DNA of 63,039 nt from assembly GCA_002402465.1 (NCBI GenBank), contig DHFW01000036.1, forward strand, positions 1 to 63,039, read 5' to 3'. The stretch comes from Bacteroidales bacterium UBA4814. GTDB lineage: Bacteria > Bacteroidota > Bacteroidia > Bacteroidales > UBA7960. Below are positions 35,701 to 43,056 of this stretch, piece after piece (the stretch's first letter is position 1; every line of letters starts with the position of its first letter). Made by a program: the position numbers and the translations under genes. Under the pieces are notes generated by a model. That model ran no database searches. It was not told the origin of the DNA and saw only the letters and a program-made list of their open reading frames with translations.

Positions 35701-35773
35701 GCCGGCTATTTATTCTTACGTTTCAACGGAAAACAAAGATATTGACAATGAAAGCGAAACAACTGTTTCTTAG
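32723..35773 (+). CDS. RND multidrug efflux pump, AcrB/HAE1 type
   Basis: 1016 residues, the trimeric inner-membrane proton antiporter of the tripartite pump. It has twelve predicted transmembrane segments and two large periplasmic loops. The start MSLSSISIQRPVLATVF is typical. TM4 carries the proton-relay acidic pair in AIGLVVDDAIVMMENI. FLFLRDWRTTLIPI and LIGLVSKNGILMVEFANQ are further family blocks. Substrates cannot be told from sequence. The last 26 bases overlap the tolC start, implying translational coupling. Confidence 0.95.
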   Translation: MSLSSISIQRPVLATVFTILILLFGLIGMTYLGVREFPSVDPPIISVRVSYPGANSDVIETQITEPLEQSINGIPGIRTLTSVSRQGGANISVEFELSVDMETAANDVRDKVSQAMRQLPRDVDPPIVSKADADASPIMLVTLESDRRSLLELSEFAELTLKEQLQTISGVSGIHIWGQKRYSMRLWLDPVKLAGYGLTPLDVRNAINRENVELPSGRIEGNTTELSIRTLGLMTTPAEFNNLIIKEEGGQIVRFMDVGRAELGPEDERSIMRRNGVPMVGNAIVPQPGSNHIEIADEVYRRLEFIKRDLPDDVSVGIGFDNTQFIRSSIKEVRNTIFIAFVLVVVIIFLFLRDWRTTLIPILVIPVSLVGSFFIMYIAGFSINVLTLLAVVLAIGLVVDDAIVMMENIYVKIEQGMTPIEAGLAGSKEIFFAIISTTITLVAVFFPIVFLEGMTGRLFREFSIVIAGAVAISSLVALTFTPMLSTKILKQRTKHGRFYENTEGFFRSMNESYKNALERFLNRRWMAILILGGAIVLVVVLFTSIPAEMAPLEDRSQIVINASGPEGATFEFMRSYIDDVSDLVEQIVPERESMISMVSGGSSNVRIMLVPPSEREASQQDIANRLTGALRPMTQARAFVTQQSTFGGRRSGMPVRYVLQAQNIDKLREVLPEFMDKVNDSEVLQMADVNLKFTKPEIQISINREKANSLGVSAQNVGQTLQLALSGQRFGYFFMNGKQYQILGEMERENRNKPLDLKSLYVRNNFGDMVQLDNLVTLQEQTAPPQLYRYNRFVAATISAGLAPGKTMSQGLAEMDRIADEVLDETFRTALAGDSKDFQESSSSLMFAFVLALVLIFLVLSAQFESFKDPFIVMMTVPLAITGALVFMWYFNITMNIFSQIGIIMLIGLVSKNGILMVEFANQRKRAGMKKLEAIKYAAAARFRPILMTSLSTVLGVLPLALGFGEGAQSRVAMGVAVVGGLILSTFLTLFVVPAIYSYVSTENKDIDNESETTVS

Positions 35774-37070
35774 TGTCGCTGTGATGATGGCCCTGCCGAT
35801 TTTTGTGGCTGGCCAGAGAACCCTGAGCCTGCAGGAATGTATCAACCTGGGACTGGAGCAAAACTTTTCCATTAGGCTGGCAAGGAACTACGAAGAGGTA
35901 AGCTCTAACAACGTCACCCCTGGCAATGCAGGCTATCTGCCCCGGCTCAGCCTCAGTGCCCAGCAGTCGGGTGTAATAAACAACGTGGATCAAAATCTGG
36001 CCGATGGAGGCACCAATTCAACCAGGGGAGTGCATAACACTACAAGCAATGCCGGGCTGAGTCTGAATCAGACTGTTTTCGACGGCTTCAGGGTGCAAAC
36101 CACCTACCAGCGCCTGCAGGAAATCAGTGCTATTGGCGAACTGCAAACCCGCATGACCATTGAAAACATGATGGGAAGGATAATATCTGAATACTACAAC
36201 CTTATTCAGCAGGAAAGGCTGCTGAGCAATCTTCAGTATGCGGTTGAGCTTTCCAAAGAAAGAGCCCGTATTGATGAAGAAAGGTTTTTGCTGGGCTCAG
36301 GTTCCAAGTTGCAGCTTTTGCAGTCGCAGGTCTACCTCAACGCCGATAGCTCACGCCTGGGAAGACAGTACGAAACCGTCAGAGCTTCGCGCATCAGACT
36401 CAACGAGTTGATTGCCCTTGATGATATCACTGAAATGATTTTTGTGACCGACACCGTTATTGATGTGAATCCCAATCTGGTGTACGACAACCTGTTGCAG
36501 GCTACCATGAGCAACAACACCGCCCTGCTGATTGCCGCAAAGAATCAAAACATTTCTGAATATGATCGGAAAATTATCGCTTCCCGAAACTATCCGTACC
36601 TGAACTTTTCGTCGGGCTACGGATTGACTTACAACACTTATGGCAGTGGTTCGCTCAACAATCAGCGCAACCTTAGCGCAAGTTATGGCCTCACGCTGGG
36701 CTTTACCATTTTTGATGGCTTTAACCAGCGCAGAGCCATGAGCAATGCTAATATCGAAATTTACAACCGTGAATTACTCTTTCAGCAGGTTGAACAAGAA
36801 ACCCGTGCCGATTTGCTGACCATATACAATGCCTACACCAATAATTTGAGGTTGCTCAACCTGGAGTTGCAAAACCTGGAAATTGCCCGCGAAAACCTTG
36901 ACATTGCCCTCGAAAGATACAAACTGGGCGCCCTGGCAGGGCTGGAATTGCGCGAGGTACAAAAGAGCCTGCTCGATGCTGAGGAGCGCTTGCTTTCGAT
37001 ACAATACCAAACCAAACTGGCAGAAATTTCCTTGCTGCAGATTTCGGGCAGGATTCTTTCGTATCTGTAG
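35748..37070 (+). CDS. TolC-family outer membrane efflux protein
   Basis: 440 residues with a signal peptide ending near VAGQ. The mature protein begins RTLSLQECINLGLEQNFSI, the standard TolC opening. Two coiled-coil repeat halves follow (for example ERARIDEERFLLGSGSKLQLLQSQ and ERYKLGALAGLELREVQKSLLDAEERL). The ATG at 35748 lies inside the end of the pump gene in another reading frame. With the adaptor and pump it forms the complete tripartite system. A terminator follows. Confidence 0.92.
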   Translation: MKAKQLFLSVAVMMALPIFVAGQRTLSLQECINLGLEQNFSIRLARNYEEVSSNNVTPGNAGYLPRLSLSAQQSGVINNVDQNLADGGTNSTRGVHNTTSNAGLSLNQTVFDGFRVQTTYQRLQEISAIGELQTRMTIENMMGRIISEYYNLIQQERLLSNLQYAVELSKERARIDEERFLLGSGSKLQLLQSQVYLNADSSRLGRQYETVRASRIRLNELIALDDITEMIFVTDTVIDVNPNLVYDNLLQATMSNNTALLIAAKNQNISEYDRKIIASRNYPYLNFSSGYGLTYNTYGSGSLNNQRNLSASYGLTLGFTIFDGFNQRRAMSNANIEIYNRELLFQQVEQETRADLLTIYNAYTNNLRLLNLELQNLEIARENLDIALERYKLGALAGLELREVQKSLLDAEERLLSIQYQTKLAEISLLQISGRILSYL

Positions 37071-37090
37071 TTAGAAAGAAGATTTAAAAT

Positions 37091-37118
37091 GCAGGAGGCA
37101 ATCATTGCCTCCTTTTTT
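37091..37118. terminator. Terminator between tolC and cysS
   Basis: AGGAGGCAA (37093-37101) pairs with TTGCCTCCT (37105-37113) around a tight TCA loop, followed by T6 on the plus strand. It overlaps the cysS stop. On the minus strand the tail is less U-rich, so it is mainly for tolC. Confidence 0.82.
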
Positions 37119-38595
37119 ATTGGTTCAGCTCCCAGCTTGCCCCTTCCTTGCCATCTTTTACCGTAATTTTCAGTTTGGCCAAGTGATCTCGAATCTTATC
37201 GGAAGTGGGCCAGTCTTTTTGCTGGCGTGCCGTTTGCCTGAAGTCCAGAACCATTTGCATCAAGCCCTCAACCAGCTCGTGCAGGTGCTGGCTGTCGGAA
37301 ACTGCCTCGTTTTTCAGCCCAAGAATGTCAATCAGAAATGTATCGAAGACCACCTTCAGCTCTTTTATATCGGCTTCCGACAGGCTATTTTTTTGGTCGT
37401 TCACTGAGTTGATGACCCTAACCGCATCGAAAAGCTGGGCTATGGCCAAGGGGCTGTTGAAGTCATCGTTCATGGCTTCGTAGCATTTTTTCCGTATGCC
37501 CGACACATCTACCGAAGACTTGTCCCCAGGCTTAATTTTATGCAAGGTTTCATGTGCCTGCAGAAGTCGTTTCAGACCCTTTTCTGCTGCCTCAAGGGCT
37601 TCGTTGCTGAAGTCGAGGGTGCTGCGGTAGTGCGCTTGCAGTATAAAGAAACGGATGGTCATAGGGCTGAAAGCTCTTTCGAGGGCTTTGTGCTGCCCGC
37701 TGAAAAACTCGCGCAGGGTAATGAAGTTGCCCAGCGACTTGCCCATTTTCTGGCCGTTGATGGTGATCATATTATTGTGAAGCCAGTATCGTACTGAATC
37801 TTTTCCGTTGGCTGCGTTGCTTTGGGCTATTTCGCATTCGTGGTGCGGAAAAAGCAGGTCCATGCCGCCGCCGTGTATGTCGAACACCTCCCCGAGGTAT
37901 TTGGTGCTCATGGCCGAGCATTCGAGGTGCCAGCCGGGGAACCCTTCGCCCCAGGGCGATGGCCAGCGCATGATATGCTCTGCGCTCGCTTTTTTCCAAA
38001 GGGCAAAGTCCACGCTGTTGCGTTTCTCGTTCTGCCCCTCCAGGTCGCGGTAGCCCTCCATCATGTCTTCGAGCAACCGGCCGCTCAGCCTGCCGTATTG
38101 GTGGGTTTTGTGATATTTTTCCACGTCGAAATACACCGATCCGTTTACCTCGTAAGCAAAGCCCGCTTCGAGTATGGCTTTTACCATTTCGATCTGCTCA
38201 ATAATGTGGCCTGAGGCCCGGGGTTCAATGCTGGGTTTTCTCACGTTCAGCAGGTCCATGTCCTCGTGGTAGCGGTCTGAAAAATACTGCACCACCTCCA
38301 TGGGTTCGAGTTGCTCCAGCCGGGCCTTTTTGCCAATTTTATCTTCCCCTTCGTCGGTGTCGTTTTCAAGGTGGCCTACATCGGTAATGTTGCGCACATA
38401 GCGTACCTTGTAGCCGATATGTTGCAGGTAGCGAAACACCAAATCGAAAACAATGGCTGGTCGCGCATGGCCCAGGTGGGCATCCCCATAAACGGTGGGG
38501 CCGCAAACGTACATGCCTACAAAAGGTGGGTTCAGCGGCTCAAAAGGTTCTTTTTTCCGCGAAAGCGAATTATAGACTATGAGGGGATGTTGCAT
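37117..38595 (-). CDS. cysS: Cysteinyl-tRNA synthetase
   Basis: 492 residues, class I. The HIGH-like motif is GDAHLGHAR and the KMSKS-like loop is KMGKSLGN. Zinc ligands are the Cys in MYVCGPTVYG, the Cys in HLECSAMS and the His/Glu in PHHECE. The anticodon-binding helical domain and C-terminal tail complete the protein. It follows a patatin gene on the same strand with a 75-base gap and may share its transcript. Confidence 0.96.
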   Translation of the reverse strand: MQHPLIVYNSLSRKKEPFEPLNPPFVGMYVCGPTVYGDAHLGHARPAIVFDLVFRYLQHIGYKVRYVRNITDVGHLENDTDEGEDKIGKKARLEQLEPMEVVQYFSDRYHEDMDLLNVRKPSIEPRASGHIIEQIEMVKAILEAGFAYEVNGSVYFDVEKYHKTHQYGRLSGRLLEDMMEGYRDLEGQNEKRNSVDFALWKKASAEHIMRWPSPWGEGFPGWHLECSAMSTKYLGEVFDIHGGGMDLLFPHHECEIAQSNAANGKDSVRYWLHNNMITINGQKMGKSLGNFITLREFFSGQHKALERAFSPMTIRFFILQAHYRSTLDFSNEALEAAEKGLKRLLQAHETLHKIKPGDKSSVDVSGIRKKCYEAMNDDFNSPLAIAQLFDAVRVINSVNDQKNSLSEADIKELKVVFDTFLIDILGLKNEAVSDSQHLHELVEGLMQMVLDFRQTARQQKDWPTSDKIRDHLAKLKITVKDGKEGASWELNQ

Positions 38596-38670
38596 GCTAA
38601 AAATGTTTCAAAAGTGCAAAGGTAAACGAAATAAAAGTATGGAAGCCGCCAGCTGGGTTCCGTTCTTCGG

Positions 38671-39438
38671 CTATTGTTTTTTTAGCACTTTTTTTGTTTC
38701 CTTATAGCCCAGCTCAAAAATTTCGTTGGCCTTGCTGATATCGAGCAGGCCAAACTTATCGAGGCCTTCGGGTTCTATGTAAATATCGCAAAACTCCTCT
38801 TTACTGGCTTCCTGGTTGCGCATGGAAATATGAAAGGTGCGCTCTGCAATCGATTTCAGGCTGTTAATATTTTCAAACTCGCCAATGGGGTTCACATTTA
38901 TGCCTATCACCTTTTCGCATTCGTCGCGTATCACATCTGCCGGAAAGTTGTTTATAATGCCTCCGTCGAGGTAGTAATGATCGCCCATCTTAACCGGAGG
39001 AAACACCACGGGGATGGACGAGGAAGCAATAACAGCTTTTACCAGGTCGCCTTTGTCGAATTTCTCCAGTTTGGCTGTATTGATGTTTACGGCAAAAATA
39101 ATTAGGGGAATCTCAAGGTCTTCGATTTTTTTTGCCTTAAGGGTGCTGCTGAGGGTTTTTTCTAAACCAGTCATTTTTACCAGGCCTCTGCGCGGGAAAA
39201 TGAACTCCAGGAACCCCAAAAGCCTTTTGGTGGAAAGGGCTTTGAGGGCCTTTTCTGCGTCTTCGCCATCGGCATACAAGGCGCCTACAATGCTGCCTGC
39301 GCTAACCCCGGCAATGATATCAGGCTTGATGTCGTGCTCCTTAAAGGCCTTGAGTGCGCCCAGGTGAGCAAAGCCACGGGTGCCGCCACCACTGAGCACC
39401 AATCCGGTTTGGTATTTTTTCTTGCTTGTGTCTCCCAT
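38671..39438 (-). CDS. Patatin-like phospholipase
   Basis: 255 residues, a cytosolic RssA-like lipid hydrolase of the patatin family. The oxyanion segment is LVLSGGGTRGFAHLG, the catalytic Ser is in GVSAGS and the catalytic Asp in DGG (YYLDGGIINNFP). No signal peptide or membrane segment. Substrates are probably phospholipid acyl groups; the biological role is unknown. It is upstream of cysS on the minus strand. Confidence 0.92.
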   Translation of the reverse strand: MGDTSKKKYQTGLVLSGGGTRGFAHLGALKAFKEHDIKPDIIAGVSAGSIVGALYADGEDAEKALKALSTKRLLGFLEFIFPRRGLVKMTGLEKTLSSTLKAKKIEDLEIPLIIFAVNINTAKLEKFDKGDLVKAVIASSSIPVVFPPVKMGDHYYLDGGIINNFPADVIRDECEKVIGINVNPIGEFENINSLKSIAERTFHISMRNQEASKEEFCDIYIEPEGLDKFGLLDISKANEIFELGYKETKKVLKKQ

Positions 39439-39524
39439 GATCTTTATGTTTTTGGATTAACTTTTACAAAAATCCAAAAAATTAAGGTCGGAAACACATA
39501 AAACCACAAAAAAAAGGAATTAGA

Positions 39525-39731
39525 TTATTTCTTTCTTCCTTTGGTGTTAATTCCGAGGGCTAGATAAAGAGGGCAGATGCTCACCATGCTGGTAAGAACC
39601 AAAAAAATGGCAACCACCGAAAGAATGATGGCCGGAACGCCGTTCAGTACGTCGGAATAAACAAGGATCGCAACAATAATGGCTGCAATAACGCGAATAG
39701 TCTTATCGAGAGTGCCCACATTGGTTTTCAT
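39525..39731 (-). CDS. Small DUF2892/YgaP-like membrane protein
   Basis: 68 residues beginning MKTNVGTLDKTIRVIAAI, the signature opening of DUF2892. Two transmembrane helices are separated by a short loop, then SICPLYLALGI and a lysine-rich tail. In other proteins this domain is a membrane tail fused to rhodanese; alone its role is unknown. It stands apart from the patatin gene by 86 bases. Confidence 0.85.
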   Translation of the reverse strand: MKTNVGTLDKTIRVIAAIIVAILVYSDVLNGVPAIILSVVAIFLVLTSMVSICPLYLALGINTKGRKK

Positions 39732-39831
39732 GTCAATACGATTTTTTTAAACATTGTGGTAAATTTAATGAATAACAGATTGCAGAAGCAATTGTTTTGT
39801 GATTTGTTGGCACAGGAAAAGAATACCAGGC

Positions 39832-39862
39832 TTGACAATAGCCGCAGAATTTATTAGATTTG
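39832..39862 (+). promoter_or_regulatory. Bacteroidetes-type promoter for the 39932 gene
   Basis: TTG (39832-39834), 20-base spacer, TAGATTTG (39855-39862). Both elements match the consensus. The predicted start near 39869 gives a leader of about 63 bases. Confidence 0.5.
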
Positions 39863-39931
39863 CCTGAGGTTTTAAAAACAATAGCCCGTTTGAGGCGTTT
39901 TAATTTTTAAGGAACTTAAAAACCTGGGGTT

Positions 39932-40585
39932 ATGAAAACATTCTTCTTGCATTTATTTACTGTTTGCTTGTTTATTATGTTTGGTTATACCTCCTTGCAA
40001 GCCCAGCAGGGTTACGGGCTTCAGGCACCAGGCGAGCCTATCCTTGAGATACCCAAAACAGACTTTGGCTTTCAGTTAGGAACCTCATTTACCACTGCTT
40101 TTGGTGGGAGCTCCTTGTTCTCGCAGTCTTTTGCCCCTCATTTTCAATGGAATCCAGCCCAGCGTTTCAGCCTGGTGGTAGGCAGCGTTTTTTCTACCGG
40201 GCAGTTTTCGGGGGCAGGCGGTTTTTCGCCTTTTGGTTTGGTTCCGGTAGCCGATGCCGGTATGATGCCACAGCGCCTTTTCAGCGGAAGCGTGTATGCC
40301 CTTGGTGCATACCAGCTAAACGAGAGGCTTACCCTAACAGGTGGCACCTGGTTTGAACGCAATAATCTGCAAATGGCACAACCACAAATGAATCCACAGG
40401 CCTTTAACACCAACCCCCGGGGTATGATGGTTGGCTTCGACTATCGCGTAACCGAAAACTTCCGCTTTGGTGCACAGTTAAATGTGTCGCAGGGCTATAA
40501 TCCTTTTAACCCCTTCAACCAGTTTGGCGGTTTTAACAGGGGTGGCTTTGCTCCCTCGCCCTTCCCTCGCAACACCATTTGGTAA
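39932..40585 (+). CDS. Secreted beta-rich protein with an NPF-repeat tail
   Basis: 217 residues with a clear signal peptide ending SLQAQ. The mature part alternates polar and aromatic residues (FGFQLGTSFTTAF, FSLVVGSVFSTGQF, NFRFGAQLNVSQG), as in small outer-membrane beta-barrels of about eight strands. After the last predicted strand it has a Gly/Asn/Pro/Phe-rich tail (YNPFNPFNQFGGFNRGGF). I do not recognise the family. It has its own promoter and is followed after 15 bases by the broken aldehyde dehydrogenase. The tail recalls the PYN-encoding repeat at 60193-60309. Confidence 0.65.
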   Translation: MKTFFLHLFTVCLFIMFGYTSLQAQQGYGLQAPGEPILEIPKTDFGFQLGTSFTTAFGGSSLFSQSFAPHFQWNPAQRFSLVVGSVFSTGQFSGAGGFSPFGLVPVADAGMMPQRLFSGSVYALGAYQLNERLTLTGGTWFERNNLQMAQPQMNPQAFNTNPRGMMVGFDYRVTENFRFGAQLNVSQGYNPFNPFNQFGGFNRGGFAPSPFPRNTIW

Positions 40586-40600
40586 CCCAATAAAAAAATC

Positions 40601-41447
40601 ATGGAGTCTTTCCGAATTTATGCCGGGGGAGCGTTTGCTACCACTCCCCATGACCTTATTGTGTCGGGGCCTTTCGATGGCAAACCCTTTGCCCGAACCT
40701 TTAAGGCCGGAATGGAGGAATACGAGAAGTCGGTGAATGCCGCTCTTGATGCGGCTAAATTGCTTAGGAAAATGCCTTCTTTTGGGCGCAGCCGTATTTT
40801 GCGAGAGATATATGAAAAGATTATGGCCCGGGAGGAGGTTTTTGCCGGTATTATTGCCCGTGAGGCTGCCAAGCCCTGGCGCTATGCCCTGGCCGAGGTA
40901 AGGCGGGCGGCACAGACTTTCTTCGTGGCCTCAGAGGAGGCCCGGCGCATGCCTGGCGAATATCTTTCGCTCAACCATTACTGCCATGATCGATGAAGAG
41001 AATGCCAGGCGGGTGCAACAATGGATTAGTGAAGCCGTGGAGGCCGGCGCACAAATTTTATGCGGGGGAAACCGAAAGGGAAATTTCATGGAACCAACCA
41101 TTGTTCTGGGTGCTAAACCTGGCATGAAGGTGTATGATGAAGAAGTTTTTGGACCTGTGGTTACCCTGAACCCTTTTGATGATTTTCAAGAGGCGTTGGA
41201 AATGGTCAATAACAGTCGTTTTGTATTGCAAGCTGGTGTTTTTACCAATAAAATTGATGAGCTCGACCTGGCTTTTGCTGAACTTGAGGTGGGAGGAGTG
41301 ATTCATAACGACAGCCCAATTTTTCGTACCGACCATATGCCTTACGGCGGAGTAAAAGACAGCGGGCTGGGCAGGGAAGGGGTAAAATATGCCATGTTCG
41401 ATATGCTCGAGCCCCGTATTTTAGTCAAAACACATGTAAATCCGTAA
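40601..41447 (+). pseudogene. Aldehyde dehydrogenase with internal deletion
   Basis: Two out-of-frame pieces of one ALDH. The first (40601-40996) is the N-terminal ~126 residues (PFDGKPFARTF, REEVFAGIIAREAAKPW). The second (40986-41447) is the C-terminal ~150 residues, with MIDEENARRVQQWI, the EVFGPVVTLNPF motif and MPYGGVKDSGLGREGVKYAM. About 190-200 residues between them are missing compared with a ~475-residue enzyme, including most of the NAD-binding fold, the catalytic Cys and its general-base Glu. The frames differ by +1, so the deletion is not a multiple of three. It cannot encode an active enzyme. Confidence 0.9.
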
Positions 41448-41673
41448 TACCTTTAGGCGTATTCTCCCGCTAAAACACGTGTTAATACGGTTGTTTCAGT
41501 GATTGATGAAGATTAACTTTGTTTCAGAAACAAAAAGACAAAAGATGATTTGGTTTTCTTTAAAAGTTTGTTTAAATTGCTATGCTGTTTAAAGCAGAAC
41601 CAGCTTCAAAAAGTTTTGCAAGGTTTTAGTTGTTTTATTGGTTAATGTTGTTTTGTTTTGGTGGTTAAAAAGA

Positions 41674-41710
41674 GCAGGAGGTGGATTACCGTGCCACCTC
41701 TTGCTTTTTT
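41674..41710 (+). terminator. Terminator after the aldehyde dehydrogenase pseudogene
   Basis: GCAGGAGGTGG (41674-41684) pairs with CCACCTCTTGC (41694-41704), one G-T wobble, followed by T6. It is the first of two hairpins in tandem in the 343-base gap 41448-41790, which holds no gene. Confidence 0.75.
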
Positions 41711-41724
41711 ATATACTTAAACTG

Positions 41725-41749
41725 ACCCGCAATTTCAGGCGGGTTTTTG
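41725..41749 (+). terminator. Second, smaller terminator hairpin
   Basis: ACCCGC (41725-41730) pairs with GCGGGT (41739-41744) around an 8-base loop, followed by TTTT. It lies 15 bases after the first terminator. Confidence 0.6.
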
Positions 41750-41790
41750 TTTTTCAGGATCAGTTTCTCTTTTTCAGAAATGGCATCGCC

Positions 41791-42831
41791 TTATTGCATT
41801 TGCAGGCGCAGGTTTGTGAGCCCGGCACGCCTTGCTGCATTGACTGCATGCTGATATTCGGCAAGGGTTATGCGCCTGGAAATCTCAGGAAATTCGCCGG
41901 CGCGGAACATGGGCGTGTATTGCGACATGATATTCACGTAAGTATCTTTAGGAAGCTTGGCTGCGATCCACTGCATGACCTTGTCGCTGTGCGATACGTT
42001 GTTAGGCATCACCAAATGCCGTATCATCAGGCCACGGTTCATTAAACCCGTTTGGCTGTCGGCAACAGCAACGCCTACCTGCCGATGCATTTCGAGCAGG
42101 GCCTGCCGGGTAATCTCTGGGTAACTTTTTGCACCAGGAGAATATTTATTGGCAGCATCGGCATCGGCATATTTGAAGTCGGCAAGATAAACATCTACCA
42201 CCCCATCGAGCATCTGAAGAATTTCAAGCTTTTCCCAGCCACAAGTGTTGTAAACTACGGGCAAGCGAAAGCCACGCGCAGCAGCATTGTCGAGCGCCAG
42301 TAAAATATGCGGTGCGTAATGGGTTGGTGTAACCAGGTTCAGATTATGGCAGCCCTGCCGTTGCAACAGCAGCATCATATTGGCCAGTTCGCGAATGGTA
42401 TAGGTGCGCCCCTGCCCAAGGTGGCTGATCTCGTAATTAATGCAGAAAACACACAGCAAGGAGCAGTTGGTGAAAAACACCGTGCCCGAACCCTTGGTGC
42501 CAACCAGTTCGTTTTCTTCACCAAAATGCGGATAGGCCGAAGAGATTTCCAGGGTAGAATTAGATTTGCAGTCGCCCCGGCGTCCGCGCAAACGGTTGGT
42601 TTCGCATTGGCGCGGGCAAATGGTGCAGTGCCGCATCATCTCCCACAATATCTCTCCGCGAGCCTTCAACTCACCATTTTTGTGCAGTTTTATGAAGCCC
42701 GGCTCATACTCACTTATGCTCATGCCATGGACCTGATTTTGAAAACCTTTGAGCAGGAAAGCCGGAACCAGGGTCATGCCAGGCAGTATGATTGCCGTGC
42801 GTAAAAACCGCCGCCTGGTTTTCTTCTCCAT
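41791..42831 (-). CDS. PflX-type radical SAM protein with a twin-arginine-like leader
   Basis: 346 residues. The radical SAM cluster motif is CSLLCVFC (C-x3-C-x2-C), preceded by GTVFF as in the PflX/COG1313 group. An N-terminal cysteine set (CTICPRQC followed by C in RRGDCKS) may hold a second Fe-S cluster. Other group blocks are LVTPTHYAPHILLAL, PVVYNTCGWE, VDVYLADFKY and MHRQVG. The substrate is unknown. Unusually, the protein starts MEKKTRRRFLRTAII, then a hydrophobic stretch GMTLVPAFLLKGF, resembling a Tat signal or signal anchor. Family members are normally cytosolic and shorter at this end. I chose the ATG at 42831, which places the arginines near the N-terminus; the frame is open to 42864. 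Confidence 0.85.
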   Translation of the reverse strand: MEKKTRRRFLRTAIILPGMTLVPAFLLKGFQNQVHGMSISEYEPGFIKLHKNGELKARGEILWEMMRHCTICPRQCETNRLRGRRGDCKSNSTLEISSAYPHFGEENELVGTKGSGTVFFTNCSLLCVFCINYEISHLGQGRTYTIRELANMMLLLQRQGCHNLNLVTPTHYAPHILLALDNAAARGFRLPVVYNTCGWEKLEILQMLDGVVDVYLADFKYADADAANKYSPGAKSYPEITRQALLEMHRQVGVAVADSQTGLMNRGLMIRHLVMPNNVSHSDKVMQWIAAKLPKDTYVNIMSQYTPMFRAGEFPEISRRITLAEYQHAVNAARRAGLTNLRLQMQ

Positions 42832-43056
42832 TCTTAATAATGAGGTTAAATGATTGAATATCAACGTTTAATCACAATAAAGATAATAATTTTTTAATAC
42901 AACCCCAAATTAGGCTTTACACCAAAGGCTGAACTCACCGAAAATGGCCTTATTATTAAATTTCCTTAAAATTGAATATAAAAAATTGATTTTTTTGCAT
43001 ACTTTAGATTATTATAATAAATTTATCAAACAAAAAAACATTCATGGAGGATTAAT

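Noticed and set aside
41791..42831. Radical SAM protein as the AmmeMemoRadiSam component
   Set aside because: The blocks after the cluster (LVTPTHYAPH, PVVYNTCGWE) fit PflX/COG1313, and neither AMMECR1 nor Memo genes are adjacent.
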